Shown: positions 21,995-31,720 of the stretch, one piece after another
Numbering within the stretch: position 1 is the stretch's first letter
Layout of the letters: each line of letters begins with the position of its first letter
IMG/VR virus record: IMGVR_UViG_3300010430_000290
Location: 1 to 33,646 of that record
Reading direction: 5' to 3' (one strand)
From: a virus
DNA: 33,646 nt
Notes under the pieces: model-generated
Database searches by the model: none
Told to the model about the DNA's origin: nothing
Seen by the model: only the letters and a program-made list of their open reading frames with translations
Translations under genes and position numbers: made by a program

Positions 21995-22767
21995 TGCTAT
22001 TATCCACTGCTAGAAAAATGACAATAACCTTTCTTGACGATCCCGATGGTCAAAGGTGGACGCCGCCTACAGCGGGTACGGCCTTTGACACAACCAATGA
22101 AGTAGATCTTGCTATTCAAATGGCAGCTCAAGAATGCGTATCAAACTACTGCACCCTAGGTGGAGATTTTTTTGATGTTGTAATGAATATAGATACTACA
22201 GATGGAACCTTTTCTTTTGGGTCTCTTTATGATCCAGCAGTAGTGCCCGACCCAAACATTCAAAGACCAATAGCTCCGCTAATGATTCGAGCTGTAAACT
22301 TAAGACAGGGTACTTCTTATTTTAACATTCACGCCATCCGAGAAAAAGATGTTGAAGTGGATATGGATATTATTCAGGGATTAAAAGTCAGAGTTGTTTT
22401 TACGCCTGACTTTACAGGACTGGCTGCAGGTGAAAATTTAAGATATTCAAGACCAGTAAGTGATCCATACACCGGACTTCCCGGTCAGCTGGATTGGCCA
22501 GTGTTTGATCAATGGGTTTGCGCCGTAGCGGCAAAGCATTTAACTCCAAAAGAAAATCAAGCAAACAATCAGCTTGATGAGCGAATCATGATGCTAAGAG
22601 ACAGCTGCATGACTGCGCCTGAAAATCCTATTTCTGTTATCTTTCCATCAACTAGAAACAAAACAGTTATACCCGGTGCCCTTTGGTATCGCTGGAGCTA
22701 TGCAGCTCGCGACACCAGATCGGATCAAAGTTTTGTTCTTAGATTGCACAGAGTGCGTTTCTGGTAA
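21994..22767 (+). CDS. Head-to-tail adaptor (tubular protein A / gp4-like), putative
   Basis: A 257-residue protein located after the capsid and before the tail hub, as expected for the portal-binding adaptor ring. The N-terminus is helical, with FDTTNEVDLAIQMAAQECV. A beta-rich middle (FFDVVMNIDTTDGTFSFGSL) follows, and later IFDQWVCAVAAKHLTP-like helix and LDERIMMLRDSC precede the C-terminus with Trp/Arg-rich strands. A helical N-terminal bundle followed by a beta region agrees with T7 gp11/P22 gp4-type connectors in outline, but sequence similarity is not obvious by eye. TAATG overlaps on both sides. Confidence 0.6.
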   Translation: MLLSTARKMTITFLDDPDGQRWTPPTAGTAFDTTNEVDLAIQMAAQECVSNYCTLGGDFFDVVMNIDTTDGTFSFGSLYDPAVVPDPNIQRPIAPLMIRAVNLRQGTSYFNIHAIREKDVEVDMDIIQGLKVRVVFTPDFTGLAAGENLRYSRPVSDPYTGLPGQLDWPVFDQWVCAVAAKHLTPKENQANNQLDERIMMLRDSCMTAPENPISVIFPSTRNKTVIPGALWYRWSYAARDTRSDQSFVLRLHRVRFW

Positions 22768-24524
22768 TGGGACGTGCAATACCTCAACATAGTTATGACC
22801 ATACACGAAGATCTCAAAGAGATATTATCGTTTATAATGATCTTGAACTTAGAAATGTTTTAGGGAATGTTAAACGAGGAAGCCGTGTAGTTATTGCATC
22901 CAAGATAGCGGTAACCAGAACTGTTGAGATAAAGCTAGTAGACGACAATAGCAATATTGATTCATCTCAAGGAATCATTATATCTGGGTTTGGTACAGGA
23001 AGACTGGTACCAAAAGAGGGAACAGTAACACCTTTTGATATGTTTCGCATAAGGGTTTCTGGGGCAACCAAGACATTATCAAAGAGCCCAATAAGTATTC
23101 AATATTTAAACTTTTCTGGTTTTGACAAAGTAGTAAACATTGTTCCTGAAGGAACCTCGAAAACACTAAGAAACTTTTCAATGATTGGATGCGTAATCGA
23201 AAAATGTAACACAATGCTTGGAACATCGAATACGCCTTTAATATATGCAGACACCACGAGGCTGGCTCAAGCAGAAATAACAAACAATGTCTTAAGTCCT
23301 CACCCGACAATAAGTGCTCAGCAGTGCGCTTTAAGTTTGGATATTGTTTACGAGGACACAACCATTGATGGAAATATCGATAGAGATCCCTCTGTTAGTT
23401 TTATCTATGCAAACAAGGCAATGACTGGCGGAGTGCAAGAAACATCATTTTCAAACAATGTTATAAACGGTGAAGTTAATATTGCATTTGATCAGTCTGG
23501 GTTAAGCAGCAACACGTTTAAAGAAAAAGTCATATTGGATGGATCTCCCGGAGGGGTTACAACCATAAGTCAAAGCGTGATTAATGATAACAGGTTTATC
23601 AGGATTCTTTATGATTCTTTAGAGCTTAAGGATTTATCCTATACGTCTATAAATGGAAACGTGATCAAGGGCCTCGTTAACGGGGTGTCCTGTCACATGC
23701 TAACAATAGTTGGAAACTATATTAGCGATATAGGATTTTCAAATCTGTTATCAAATACTGAGAACTACATTTTAAGAGAAAACTTTGCGTTTACTAACTA
23801 CTCACTAGAAAATCAGTACAAGCCATTGTTTGGAGCAGGAAGAATATCGACTGGTGGCGAGGTGCTTGCGCAGCAAATAATCGAAAGTACTACAAGTTAT
23901 TTTGAATGCGTAGTTACTGCAGATGCAAACCCACCACTACCAGCGACGGAAGCCGACTGGCAGCAGTTAAAGAACGACTTAGGTGCAAACGAAAAAGTTT
24001 ATGTTGAGTTCTATGTTCCAGAAGGAACTCGCAACCCAACAGTTCCGCCTGAAGGCAAGACCGTTATTATTAGACTTAAGGCTTGGGTAAAAAACGCTGG
24101 GCCTAGCAATGAGATGATAACCGTTAGGATAACCAACCAAGACAGCGATACGGCAAACACATTACCCGTCACTGTTCATAAGCCACAAAGTTTTTTGATT
24201 GCTGAAAATGTTGGCAACGGGGCTTGGGAGCCAATGGTTTTTGAGTGGATTATTGAGCCCGGACTTTTTTGGGATGTAGGTCAACAAGTTCAAATATGGT
24301 TTCAAGTAAACACGGATCAAAACGCATTGGGGCCAGCACTGTCTTTTGTTGCAGGGCACTATCAAGACTATATAGCCCAGACACAGCCAGCAATAGATTA
24401 TGGTCCAATGATTGCCTCGGCGATAGCAGTTCCGCAAAGCTTGGTAACGGTGTCTGCAAGCGCAGCCCTTAAAAAAGGAAGAGCGCCTGTACAAAAGATG
24501 AGACCGTTTAAGGAGAAAAGGTAA
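22767..24524 (+). CDS. Parallel beta-helix tail protein, spike or fibre candidate
   Basis: A 585-residue protein. Residues ~50-340 show repeated short strands with Asn-rich turns (ITNNVLS, FSNNVINGEV, INDNRFIRI, INGNVIKGL, IVGNYIS), the hallmark of a right-handed parallel beta-helix. Residues ~350-560 form a separate beta-sandwich-like domain with TADANPPLPAT and several Trp. The C-terminus is basic. Beta-helix proteins at this place are usually tailspikes or receptor-binding proteins, sometimes depolymerases. No catalytic residues can be pinpointed by eye. It sits between adaptor and hub genes, somewhat earlier than usual for a spike. Confidence 0.72.
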   Translation: MGRAIPQHSYDHTRRSQRDIIVYNDLELRNVLGNVKRGSRVVIASKIAVTRTVEIKLVDDNSNIDSSQGIIISGFGTGRLVPKEGTVTPFDMFRIRVSGATKTLSKSPISIQYLNFSGFDKVVNIVPEGTSKTLRNFSMIGCVIEKCNTMLGTSNTPLIYADTTRLAQAEITNNVLSPHPTISAQQCALSLDIVYEDTTIDGNIDRDPSVSFIYANKAMTGGVQETSFSNNVINGEVNIAFDQSGLSSNTFKEKVILDGSPGGVTTISQSVINDNRFIRILYDSLELKDLSYTSINGNVIKGLVNGVSCHMLTIVGNYISDIGFSNLLSNTENYILRENFAFTNYSLENQYKPLFGAGRISTGGEVLAQQIIESTTSYFECVVTADANPPLPATEADWQQLKNDLGANEKVYVEFYVPEGTRNPTVPPEGKTVIIRLKAWVKNAGPSNEMITVRITNQDSDTANTLPVTVHKPQSFLIAENVGNGAWEPMVFEWIIEPGLFWDVGQQVQIWFQVNTDQNALGPALSFVAGHYQDYIAQTQPAIDYGPMIASAIAVPQSLVTVSASAALKKGRAPVQKMRPFKEKR

Positions 24525-26107
24525 TGACAGACAATACCTCGGCAGCAATAAACACATCACAATGGAACAAAAGAAACATGTGGGTCAATCAATCGGAAGA
24601 GCTTACAACTCGGCCCGGTCAAGACCAGCTGTGTTCGTTTACTGCCTTTCCCGCCACAACCAAGCAAGACCCAAAAGGAAGCTTTACAGCAAAGTCTCAA
24701 TTTGCAGACAGTGTTCAGCATTACGTTCTGATGGGCGTAAGGGCTTCTTTTTCAGACACGCTAGAAATGCTTGTTATGGAAGAAAATTTATCAAACACTA
24801 AAAGAAAGCAAGTGTTGCCTTTGGGTGCCAACAGGCCCATCAGGGCAATGACTGGTGCGGTGGTAAATGGTCAAGTTATTATTTCAGGTCCAGACATTCC
24901 AACTCTATGGGGCTACACTGGCAGCGGCATAGTGATTGCAAAGTCTGAAAGATCAGTAAATCCATCACTCCAAACACTTAGTATGCCAAGAGGCATTTGT
25001 GTTTCATGGGTAGATAGATGTGTTATTGCTCAAGGCGAAGCATTGTTTATATCTGATCCGATGGCACCACGAACCTATACGGCGGATGGCTTTTTGGCAT
25101 TGCCGGGCGTTGTGTATGGCTTGCATGTTACAGATGTGGGCGACTTAGTGGCCGTAACAAGCGAAGGCGTCTACTCTCTAAACTCTCAATCAGTTGCACA
25201 AGGCGCTGGAATCGTAGGGTCGGTAAATAAGCTTTCAAACTATAAAGCAAATGATTACAACCAAAGCGCAATGACTCCTTTTGGGATTTACGGTTTGACT
25301 AAACGTGGATACAAAAGAATAGACATAGATACGTCAGACGAAATACCTTTATCCGACAAAAGATTTGTTAGATCTCTTTCAGACATGATCTCGTTCCCCG
25401 ATTACAGGTCTGGAAAAGTCTGGCAAACAGATACAGGCATGGCTATCGCGATTGGGTCTATAGATAAAAATGCAAACGACACCTTTGAGGGCGGCGTTTG
25501 CATGGTAGACCTTTACCAAGGATTAAGAAGCTGGTGGACACCAAGTAAGATGAAAAAACTCAACGGGGTTTTGACAAGCAGAGAAGGTGAAACGCTGTTT
25601 TTATTTACGGCCAATAATGAAATCGCTCCGGGAACCAACCATAATATGGGAGCAGTAATGCAGTTCCATTTGGACAGAGATACCGTTGTGGGCAATCAAA
25701 TCCCAGCGGGGCAAGAGTATAAGATAGATATTTCTTATAGCGGATCTATAGCAGGATTAGTTCCATATAATCCAGAGTTTCAACCAGTCGTAAGAGCTAT
25801 TTTTATGAAAGCAGACAATGGCGGCAAGGTTGTAAAGGTAGCTGTAAGAGGCGAATACGAAAAAAAGAATGGCACTCTTCAGCAAATAACAACCGAGGCA
25901 AATGGCGTTGTAATAAATGGCGTAACAGTGTGGGGTCCAATAAATAATACAGACAAACTTAAAACCGTAGAGCTGGAGGGGAATAGGTTTCAGTTCGCTA
26001 AGCGAACAGATGATATTTCTATAGAGGTTCAGGCTGCGGGGGGAAGAGTTAGGATTGGCGGAGTGTCTTTTGCTTCAAGAGGCTACGGCCAAAGGAGACC
26101 AGTGTAA
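24524..26107 (+). CDS. Tail hub / nozzle protein (P22 gp10 or T7 gp12-like), putative
   Basis: A 527-residue, beta-rich protein with repeated strand-turn units (VVNGQVIISGPDIPTLWGYTG, VDRCVIAQGEALFISDP, VGDLVAVTSEGVYSLN, FGIYGLTKRGYKRI) spaced like blades of a beta-propeller, with beta-sandwich-like C-terminus. P22 gp10 and T7 gp12 nozzles share this design and lie just after the adaptor. The fit is by architecture and gene order. It would form the tube below the adaptor that keeps packaged DNA in. TAATG start overlap. Confidence 0.62.
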   Translation: MTDNTSAAINTSQWNKRNMWVNQSEELTTRPGQDQLCSFTAFPATTKQDPKGSFTAKSQFADSVQHYVLMGVRASFSDTLEMLVMEENLSNTKRKQVLPLGANRPIRAMTGAVVNGQVIISGPDIPTLWGYTGSGIVIAKSERSVNPSLQTLSMPRGICVSWVDRCVIAQGEALFISDPMAPRTYTADGFLALPGVVYGLHVTDVGDLVAVTSEGVYSLNSQSVAQGAGIVGSVNKLSNYKANDYNQSAMTPFGIYGLTKRGYKRIDIDTSDEIPLSDKRFVRSLSDMISFPDYRSGKVWQTDTGMAIAIGSIDKNANDTFEGGVCMVDLYQGLRSWWTPSKMKKLNGVLTSREGETLFLFTANNEIAPGTNHNMGAVMQFHLDRDTVVGNQIPAGQEYKIDISYSGSIAGLVPYNPEFQPVVRAIFMKADNGGKVVKVAVRGEYEKKNGTLQQITTEANGVVINGVTVWGPINNTDKLKTVELEGNRFQFAKRTDDISIEVQAAGGRVRIGGVSFASRGYGQRRPV

Positions 26108-26697
26108 TGGCTATTTCTGACGGCAGTGTTATAAATCAAAACGACATAAATGTTCAATTTAGTGATGCTACAGTTGGACCCATAACGGGTCTTACGGTGG
26201 GTATTGATGCTATGAAAAGCATGAATAATGCTTACACCGTTTTGGGTAGGTTTAGGGTTTGGCAGGAAAATCCGTCTGCATCAAACGTAATAACTAAGAG
26301 GTTTTTTACAAGCCCGGATGATTATGATATATACGCTGTAGGTGTAAGTGTTAGATTTGCATCCCCTTTAACCGTTGGCGCATCTTTTGGGTGTACTGTT
26401 AAGATACAAGGGGCAATCACTGATTTAGAAACAGACTTGCCGCTTCCTGATCACCTTTTTTTGATGGAGCCCATATCGAACAGAGAAGGTCAGTCTGATC
26501 TTTTAACTTTTGGGGCCACAGCTCCGCTAAGCAACGCTTTAAGATATGTTACTTATGATGTAGATAGCAATAGACCCGCTAACACCATATTAAAAGGGTC
26601 GAAGTATGAAGTGATAACAACCATGGCCACACCTACTGATGGAAAAGTTATGGTTGAGACATTTATTCTTGTGAAGAATGCTTTAAGGAGAAACTAG
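26107..26697 (+). CDS. Hypothetical tail-region protein
   Basis: A 196-residue, predominantly beta-strand protein with no membrane segment (VGVSVRFASPLTVGASFGCTVKI, KVMVETFILVKNALRRN). The ATG overlaps the hub gene's stop and the next gene begins directly after its TAG. It probably encodes a small tail or appendage subunit, judged from its place. Family not recognised. Confidence 0.72.
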   Translation: MAISDGSVINQNDINVQFSDATVGPITGLTVGIDAMKSMNNAYTVLGRFRVWQENPSASNVITKRFFTSPDDYDIYAVGVSVRFASPLTVGASFGCTVKIQGAITDLETDLPLPDHLFLMEPISNREGQSDLLTFGATAPLSNALRYVTYDVDSNRPANTILKGSKYEVITTMATPTDGKVMVETFILVKNALRRN

Positions 26698-27849
26698 GTG
26701 AAAACAGGTAGATTTCCGTGGTTCGCCAGACCGGGCCAAACACTTGACCCTAAGTCTCTAAACGAGAACTTCCGAAAAGGGGTGGACTATATTCGTGATG
26801 CCTTAAAGATGAGGTACACCTATAGCCTTATCACTTTTGATTTAACAGACTTAGACCTAAGCTCAAATGCGTACAAGCACAGATTCATATTCGATCCCAG
26901 TGACCCCATGGAGATAGTAGGCGGAGAGCTGATTGCATCCGGATACACTGACGGAGAAAGCATATACGCAAGATGGGTTGGACCGGATGAGGTTGCAACA
27001 GTTCAGATAACAAGCGATGCAAACCCTCCAGTATCAACAAACGTAGTTCTTCCAAATGGAGGCCCAACAAAAAGCTGGAGATGGCTTGAGGCAAAAGGAA
27101 ATCAAAACTTTGATCTTGCTGAAGACATAAATCAAAGAGCGCTAAGAGTTGGAGACCCAACCCCAATAGGTGCAAACATTATTTCAATAGAAGGTGACTC
27201 AGCGCTGTCATCAAGCGGAAAGAGCGCAACCTTAAATGTATGGATTAGGCAAAGCAGAGGAACGAATCCAGAGTTTGAGCTGCCGGAGCTGTTTAATGGA
27301 ACAGACCCGGCAGACGCTGATAAGTTTAACGCTGTAGCTGCGTTATTAGAAATATACAGAAACAGCGCTGTAACGGATTTAAACACTATAAGATGTGAGG
27401 TTATCATGGCTTCCGGTGGAATGGGTGCAACAGGAGCTGGTCCTGCAAACAACCCTCTGCAAGCTAAAATGAATTCAACAATACCGTCGCCTACAACATC
27501 TGATGGTGATTGGAAACTAAAGCGAGTGGATACTGGCTTTGCGGCATCCGGAGCCTCTCTGGCTCCCGGTGCCACACCAAGAAGATTTGTAACTCAGATC
27601 ATTAAAGGCGGTGTACCAGTTCTTACGCAAGAAACTGCGTTAGGAAATCCGGGTGCTCCAGCTACTTATAGTGAGATATACAGACGGGGTGATACGATAG
27701 CTCCAACTATAGATCTTACAGACCCAGCAGCGGCGTCAGTAACTCTTCCGGTTGAAGACAATACACTTCTAAATACGGAGCTAGACGCAGTAGCTGCTGG
27801 CCATGAAATAGAAACAATATACTACTACATGTGGTACAGCTTAGAGTAA
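26698..27849 (+). CDS. Putative tail appendage / fibre-anchor protein
   Basis: A 383-residue protein from GTG 26698, immediately after the upstream stop with AAGGAGAA as ribosome site inside that gene's end. The N-terminal ~50 residues (WFARPGQTLDPKSLNENFRKGVDYI) resemble short attachment segments of tail appendages. The rest is beta-rich, and a TSDANPPVST motif recalls TADANPPLPAT in the beta-helix protein at 22767, suggesting related modules. The C-terminus ends in aromatic strands (YYYMWYSLE). Function inferred from place and composition. Confidence 0.7.
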   Translation: MKTGRFPWFARPGQTLDPKSLNENFRKGVDYIRDALKMRYTYSLITFDLTDLDLSSNAYKHRFIFDPSDPMEIVGGELIASGYTDGESIYARWVGPDEVATVQITSDANPPVSTNVVLPNGGPTKSWRWLEAKGNQNFDLAEDINQRALRVGDPTPIGANIISIEGDSALSSSGKSATLNVWIRQSRGTNPEFELPELFNGTDPADADKFNAVAALLEIYRNSAVTDLNTIRCEVIMASGGMGATGAGPANNPLQAKMNSTIPSPTTSDGDWKLKRVDTGFAASGASLAPGATPRRFVTQIIKGGVPVLTQETALGNPGAPATYSEIYRRGDTIAPTIDLTDPAAASVTLPVEDNTLLNTELDAVAAGHEIETIYYYMWYSLE

Positions 27850-27860
27850 AGGACAACAAC

Positions 27861-29030
27861 ATGGTTTACCAACCTTACGCCGCAGAATACACAAAAAAGA
27901 GAAATATCTCTCAAACCCGGCCAAGCATTAAAGACGATGATGATATTACAGCAAAATCTAAAGACCTAGCTGTATCAAAATCTTTAAACAATAAAGAGCA
28001 GACTCCATCGGTAATGCCTACGGGGAATCAAAAGGCACCAGCCGTGGCGGCAAGGGAGACCATAGTTAACAGTGCGGAGCAGCAAGCCCAGAAGCAGGGC
28101 ACGGCACCAAACATTGGAAACATTAAAGCTGCGCCAAGTTTTGATATGAGTATGGCTAGAAAAGCTGGTTCGCCAAGCACAAATACAATACCCGCAGCAG
28201 AGCCGGAAAACAATATAGACACAGAAGGTTATCGAGATTTTGATGCAACACCGATAGACTTTAATAAGTTTAACGAGTTTCTTGGGGGTCAAGGAAACGG
28301 TCAAGGCGACGGTCAAGGTGGAGATGATGGTGGGTCAGGCTTGCCAGAAGGCTTTGGGGATGCGTTAAAACAAAAGCTTATGGAGATACTTGAAATGGAC
28401 GCATCGGAAAGAGCTAGAAATGAAGCGGGACGAGCGCTGCTGGCAGCTCGTTCGCAAGCGGGTCGTGGTCAAATGGGAATGTCTGGAGCAATGTTAGGCT
28501 TACAGTCCGACGTTATGGGTGAAGCAGCATTAAGAGCTGAAGACTATCTCATGGACCAGCAAATCGACGCAGCCAGAACTGGTGTCAGGCTAGAGGCCAT
28601 GGATAGAGCCGAACAACTTGGTTTGATTGACTGGGTAAGAAGCGCAACGCAGCAAGGCAGTAGTCCAGAAGAGATAATGGAAATGCTTGCAACCCTCGGG
28701 GTGTCCGGTGAAGACGCTGAAGCACTGTTAAGCGGAGCTGGCGGGGGAGAAGAAGAGCTTATCTTTGATAACAATACTGTACCTTCCAACTACCAAAGCT
28801 TTTTATCGGGTGCAGTAGGATTTAATCCGGATGGAGCTGTGTATTACGAAGGACATATAGGCTTTGATGCGGGTCTCATTGTGCCGCTTGATGCAAACCT
28901 GCCAGCCGGAGTGGGCACTAGAAAGTGGGGGGTTCGAGAGATTGATGGGGTCTTTTACCATAAGTACACAATGGAAGACTCAGAAGGAAACGAATATGTC
29001 TTCTACACTCCAACCGAAGAAAACCCATAG
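27861..29030 (+). CDS. Hypothetical virion protein with Gly-rich linker
   Basis: A 389-residue protein. The frame extends up to 27831, but AAAGGAC just before ATG 27861 and the end of the previous gene at 27849 favour the later start. Residues ~1-140 are polar and disordered-looking. A GQGNGQGDGQGGDDGG linker leads to a helical, Ala/Met/Glu-rich middle (~170-300; ARSQAGRGQMGMSGAMLGLQ) and a beta-type C-terminus. The helical Ala-rich segment is reminiscent of ejection/internal virion proteins. Family not recognised. Confidence 0.72.
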   Translation: MVYQPYAAEYTKKRNISQTRPSIKDDDDITAKSKDLAVSKSLNNKEQTPSVMPTGNQKAPAVAARETIVNSAEQQAQKQGTAPNIGNIKAAPSFDMSMARKAGSPSTNTIPAAEPENNIDTEGYRDFDATPIDFNKFNEFLGGQGNGQGDGQGGDDGGSGLPEGFGDALKQKLMEILEMDASERARNEAGRALLAARSQAGRGQMGMSGAMLGLQSDVMGEAALRAEDYLMDQQIDAARTGVRLEAMDRAEQLGLIDWVRSATQQGSSPEEIMEMLATLGVSGEDAEALLSGAGGGEEELIFDNNTVPSNYQSFLSGAVGFNPDGAVYYEGHIGFDAGLIVPLDANLPAGVGTRKWGVREIDGVFYHKYTMEDSEGNEYVFYTPTEENP

Positions 29031-29039
29031 GATTTAATA

Positions 29040-31715
29040 ATGACAAACGATCAAATAATGGCATTCGTTGCCGTAAAGCCAGACGGAACAGTTGACCCAG
29101 TAACTAGCGCGAGAAACGCAATAAAGGCTGGAGCCAGTCGCGAGGAAGCGGTTATGGTTTTTAAGGCTGCAAACATTGTGGGAAACCCAGAAGGAATGAC
29201 GGGGGTTTCTGCGGAGCCACCGTTGCCATGGAGAGCGGCTTGGGAAAAGATTAAAGCAGAGCCATCACAAAAATACATTCAATCCCCTGCATCAGAGAAA
29301 GATCTATCTGTCGAAACAGACATTATAGATTTTGACAACATCAAGATGACTCCATTATATAGTCCTGAATGGTATGCGGCAGAGCAGCCTAGAGATATGC
29401 CAAAAGATTATATTCATAATGTTCCGCAGCGGCAGCCGGGAACTAAGTATTCTGCTGAATGGTATAATGCTGAGCAGCCTAGAGATATGCCTTCCGACTA
29501 CGTTCACAATGTTCCCTATCCAGAGCAAACAGGTTTTACTCGGGAAAGCTCTATAGCTCCAATAAGGGCAACGGAGGTTATGGGTCAAACACCAACATAT
29601 GCCATGACCCCCGAAATGGGAGAGCGAATAGACTTTAAAGAAGGAGAGCAGGTAACCATACCAAACCCCTACTCTATGCAGGGGTCTTCTATGGAATCTC
29701 GCTTTGCGCCCGGTCAACCATCTGAAGTGGGCGGAGTGCCCCCGGTTTACGGGCAGACTGGTGCATCTTTAATGGAGACAGGCGAGCGGGTAGATTTTAC
29801 TAATGAGCCCGCACAAGTCCACGTTGTAGGCCCTCGTGGACGGGGTTTTTCGAGGGCAGAGCCAACGTTTATTTCCCCTTCTCCGGAATTTTATCAGCAA
29901 CAATCAAAAATGCCGCCGCCTGACATGTCCGGTCAAACGCCCGTGGCTTACGGTCAAAGCATGGCAGTTCCTCCTCCGGATCTATCAGGTCAAACACCAG
30001 CGCCACCAATGCCAGCGGATTTTGCTAGTGATTTCTATTCTCAGCAGACCGCTGCTCTGCCTCCAGAGGCACAGCACGGTCCTTATGGTATGACACAAAA
30101 GCCACCGACTGGTGAGCTTCATGGTCCCTATGGTGAAACATCTGCAAGCCTTGCGGGTCAAACAATGCGACCTGCAGCGGATTTATTAAAAGATGATACC
30201 GTAGAAATGTACGATAAAATGCTTAGGGAAGGGCAAAGCTTACAAGCTGCTACTCAAAAAGCACCTGCCTCTAACGAGGCTCCACGATCTTTCTATGCAA
30301 GCAAAGATCAACAAAGAAAAAATCGTGAAGAGCTTATGGAAAAGCTGTCCAAGATTTTAAACCCTACTCCAACGTATGACTTTGTAAACAGAAATGAGAA
30401 TATTGGTATTCAACGATACAAAGCATACAATGACCCGAAAAAAAGAGCAGCCATGGCAAAGCAACTGGCAGTGAAAAAAGCGCTTGCGGAAAGAGATGGT
30501 CCACCTTCTGAGGAGGCAATGTTGTCTGCCAAGACTGGGGCACCAATGCGTGGCGCAATAGACGTGCCATCAAACAAGCAATCATTACAGAAGCCAGCTA
30601 CCTTAGATCAAGCCAAACAACCACCCGTTGGCGGTCAAACCATGAAACAAATACAAGACCAAGGCCAAAAAGAAGGATTAAAAAGCTATAAAGATCGAGA
30701 AGCTGAATACCTTAAAAGCATTGGAATGACCGCTCAAGAAAAGCAAATGTATGCAAACGCTGATCCCAAATGGAAAAAAGAAGGCTACAAGGCTGTAAGG
30801 GTAGATCAAGGCGACAGTCCAAAAGAAGCAGGAAAGAAGATAACTGACGACGTGATAAGCCAAATGGCCGGAGTCGGCGGTGCAGAGTGGGAAGGATTTA
30901 TACCTACCATTCAAAACGCAATACGCCAACTGGAAAACATTGCCGAAGGAAGAGACCCTTACGATGCCGCAAGGGCTAGGGTTGCCGGGTCCAGCAGAAG
31001 ATCTCTTGCTGGAACGGAGTACGCAGCCAAGACGCAAGCAGCTCAAGATGTAAGATCTCGAACATCTAAGTCTATGTCGCAAGGAACTAACGCAGCACTT
31101 GAGTCTGGACAGGCAACTGCAAAACTAAAAGACCAAAGATCGGCCAAAGAAGAAAGCGCAGCAGTTAAACTGTTTGATGGCATGCCTATGGATAGTTTGC
31201 TTAGATGGGGCAAGGATCCTAAAAATAAAACCCGTATGGAAAAAAATCCGCGTATTGGAGCTGCTTACATGGCAGCAATAAAAAGAGCTAGGAACTTGGA
31301 AACAAAAAGTCAGGCATCGGCAAACAAGAAAACAAAAGACGCCAAAGATAAGCTGGACAAGGAACAGAAGAGAAAAGCACAGCAAGATAGTGCGGTAACA
31401 AAGTTCGGTGAAGCAGCGTCGAAAGCAAAGAGCAGCTTTGAAGGAAACTATAAAGCCGCCATGACAAGGATTTCAAAGAACCAAGCTGAAGGTGGAAGGA
31501 AGCGAGGAGGAGCCAAAGAAGAAATGGCGTATAAGAATACGGCAAAAGAATGGTCTAAAAGATACAGAAACATTCAAGAAAAGTATGATCTTCTTTACAA
31601 TAAAGCTGTGCCAAAGGATTCTGCGAGAGCGGAGAGTGTTAAGAATAAAGAGATTCGCAAGCTGAGAAAGCTGGGAGAAGAGCTTATTCGTGACATAAAT
31701 GGATACAAAGGTTAA
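29040..31715 (+). CDS. Large Pro/Gln-rich repeat protein, probable internal virion protein
   Basis: An 891-residue protein with low-complexity character. Two near-identical 22-residue units (EWYAAEQPRDMPKDYIHNVP and EWYNAEQPRDMPSDYVHNVP) start near residues 110 and 140, a 30-residue period also visible in the DNA. They are followed by many SGQTP / GQT and HGPYG motifs in a Pro-rich stretch (~200-390). The second half is Ala/Lys/Glu-rich, helical and very basic toward the end. It lies just before the giant protein gene and five bases apart from it. Large, repeat-rich, helical proteins here are often ejected into the host. Function inferred. Confidence 0.75.
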   Translation: MTNDQIMAFVAVKPDGTVDPVTSARNAIKAGASREEAVMVFKAANIVGNPEGMTGVSAEPPLPWRAAWEKIKAEPSQKYIQSPASEKDLSVETDIIDFDNIKMTPLYSPEWYAAEQPRDMPKDYIHNVPQRQPGTKYSAEWYNAEQPRDMPSDYVHNVPYPEQTGFTRESSIAPIRATEVMGQTPTYAMTPEMGERIDFKEGEQVTIPNPYSMQGSSMESRFAPGQPSEVGGVPPVYGQTGASLMETGERVDFTNEPAQVHVVGPRGRGFSRAEPTFISPSPEFYQQQSKMPPPDMSGQTPVAYGQSMAVPPPDLSGQTPAPPMPADFASDFYSQQTAALPPEAQHGPYGMTQKPPTGELHGPYGETSASLAGQTMRPAADLLKDDTVEMYDKMLREGQSLQAATQKAPASNEAPRSFYASKDQQRKNREELMEKLSKILNPTPTYDFVNRNENIGIQRYKAYNDPKKRAAMAKQLAVKKALAERDGPPSEEAMLSAKTGAPMRGAIDVPSNKQSLQKPATLDQAKQPPVGGQTMKQIQDQGQKEGLKSYKDREAEYLKSIGMTAQEKQMYANADPKWKKEGYKAVRVDQGDSPKEAGKKITDDVISQMAGVGGAEWEGFIPTIQNAIRQLENIAEGRDPYDAARARVAGSSRRSLAGTEYAAKTQAAQDVRSRTSKSMSQGTNAALESGQATAKLKDQRSAKEESAAVKLFDGMPMDSLLRWGKDPKNKTRMEKNPRIGAAYMAAIKRARNLETKSQASANKKTKDAKDKLDKEQKRKAQQDSAVTKFGEAASKAKSSFEGNYKAAMTRISKNQAEGGRKRGGAKEEMAYKNTAKEWSKRYRNIQEKYDLLYNKAVPKDSARAESVKNKEIRKLRKLGEELIRDINGYKG
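29367..29516 (+). repeat. Two 90-bp-spaced coding repeats
   Basis: The DNA segment containing AGCAGCCTAGAGATATGCC occurs twice 90 bp apart inside the Pro/Gln-rich gene and encodes the EQPRDMP repeat. Near-identity at DNA level suggests a recent tandem duplication. Confidence 0.75.
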
Positions 31716-31720
31716 CCCTA

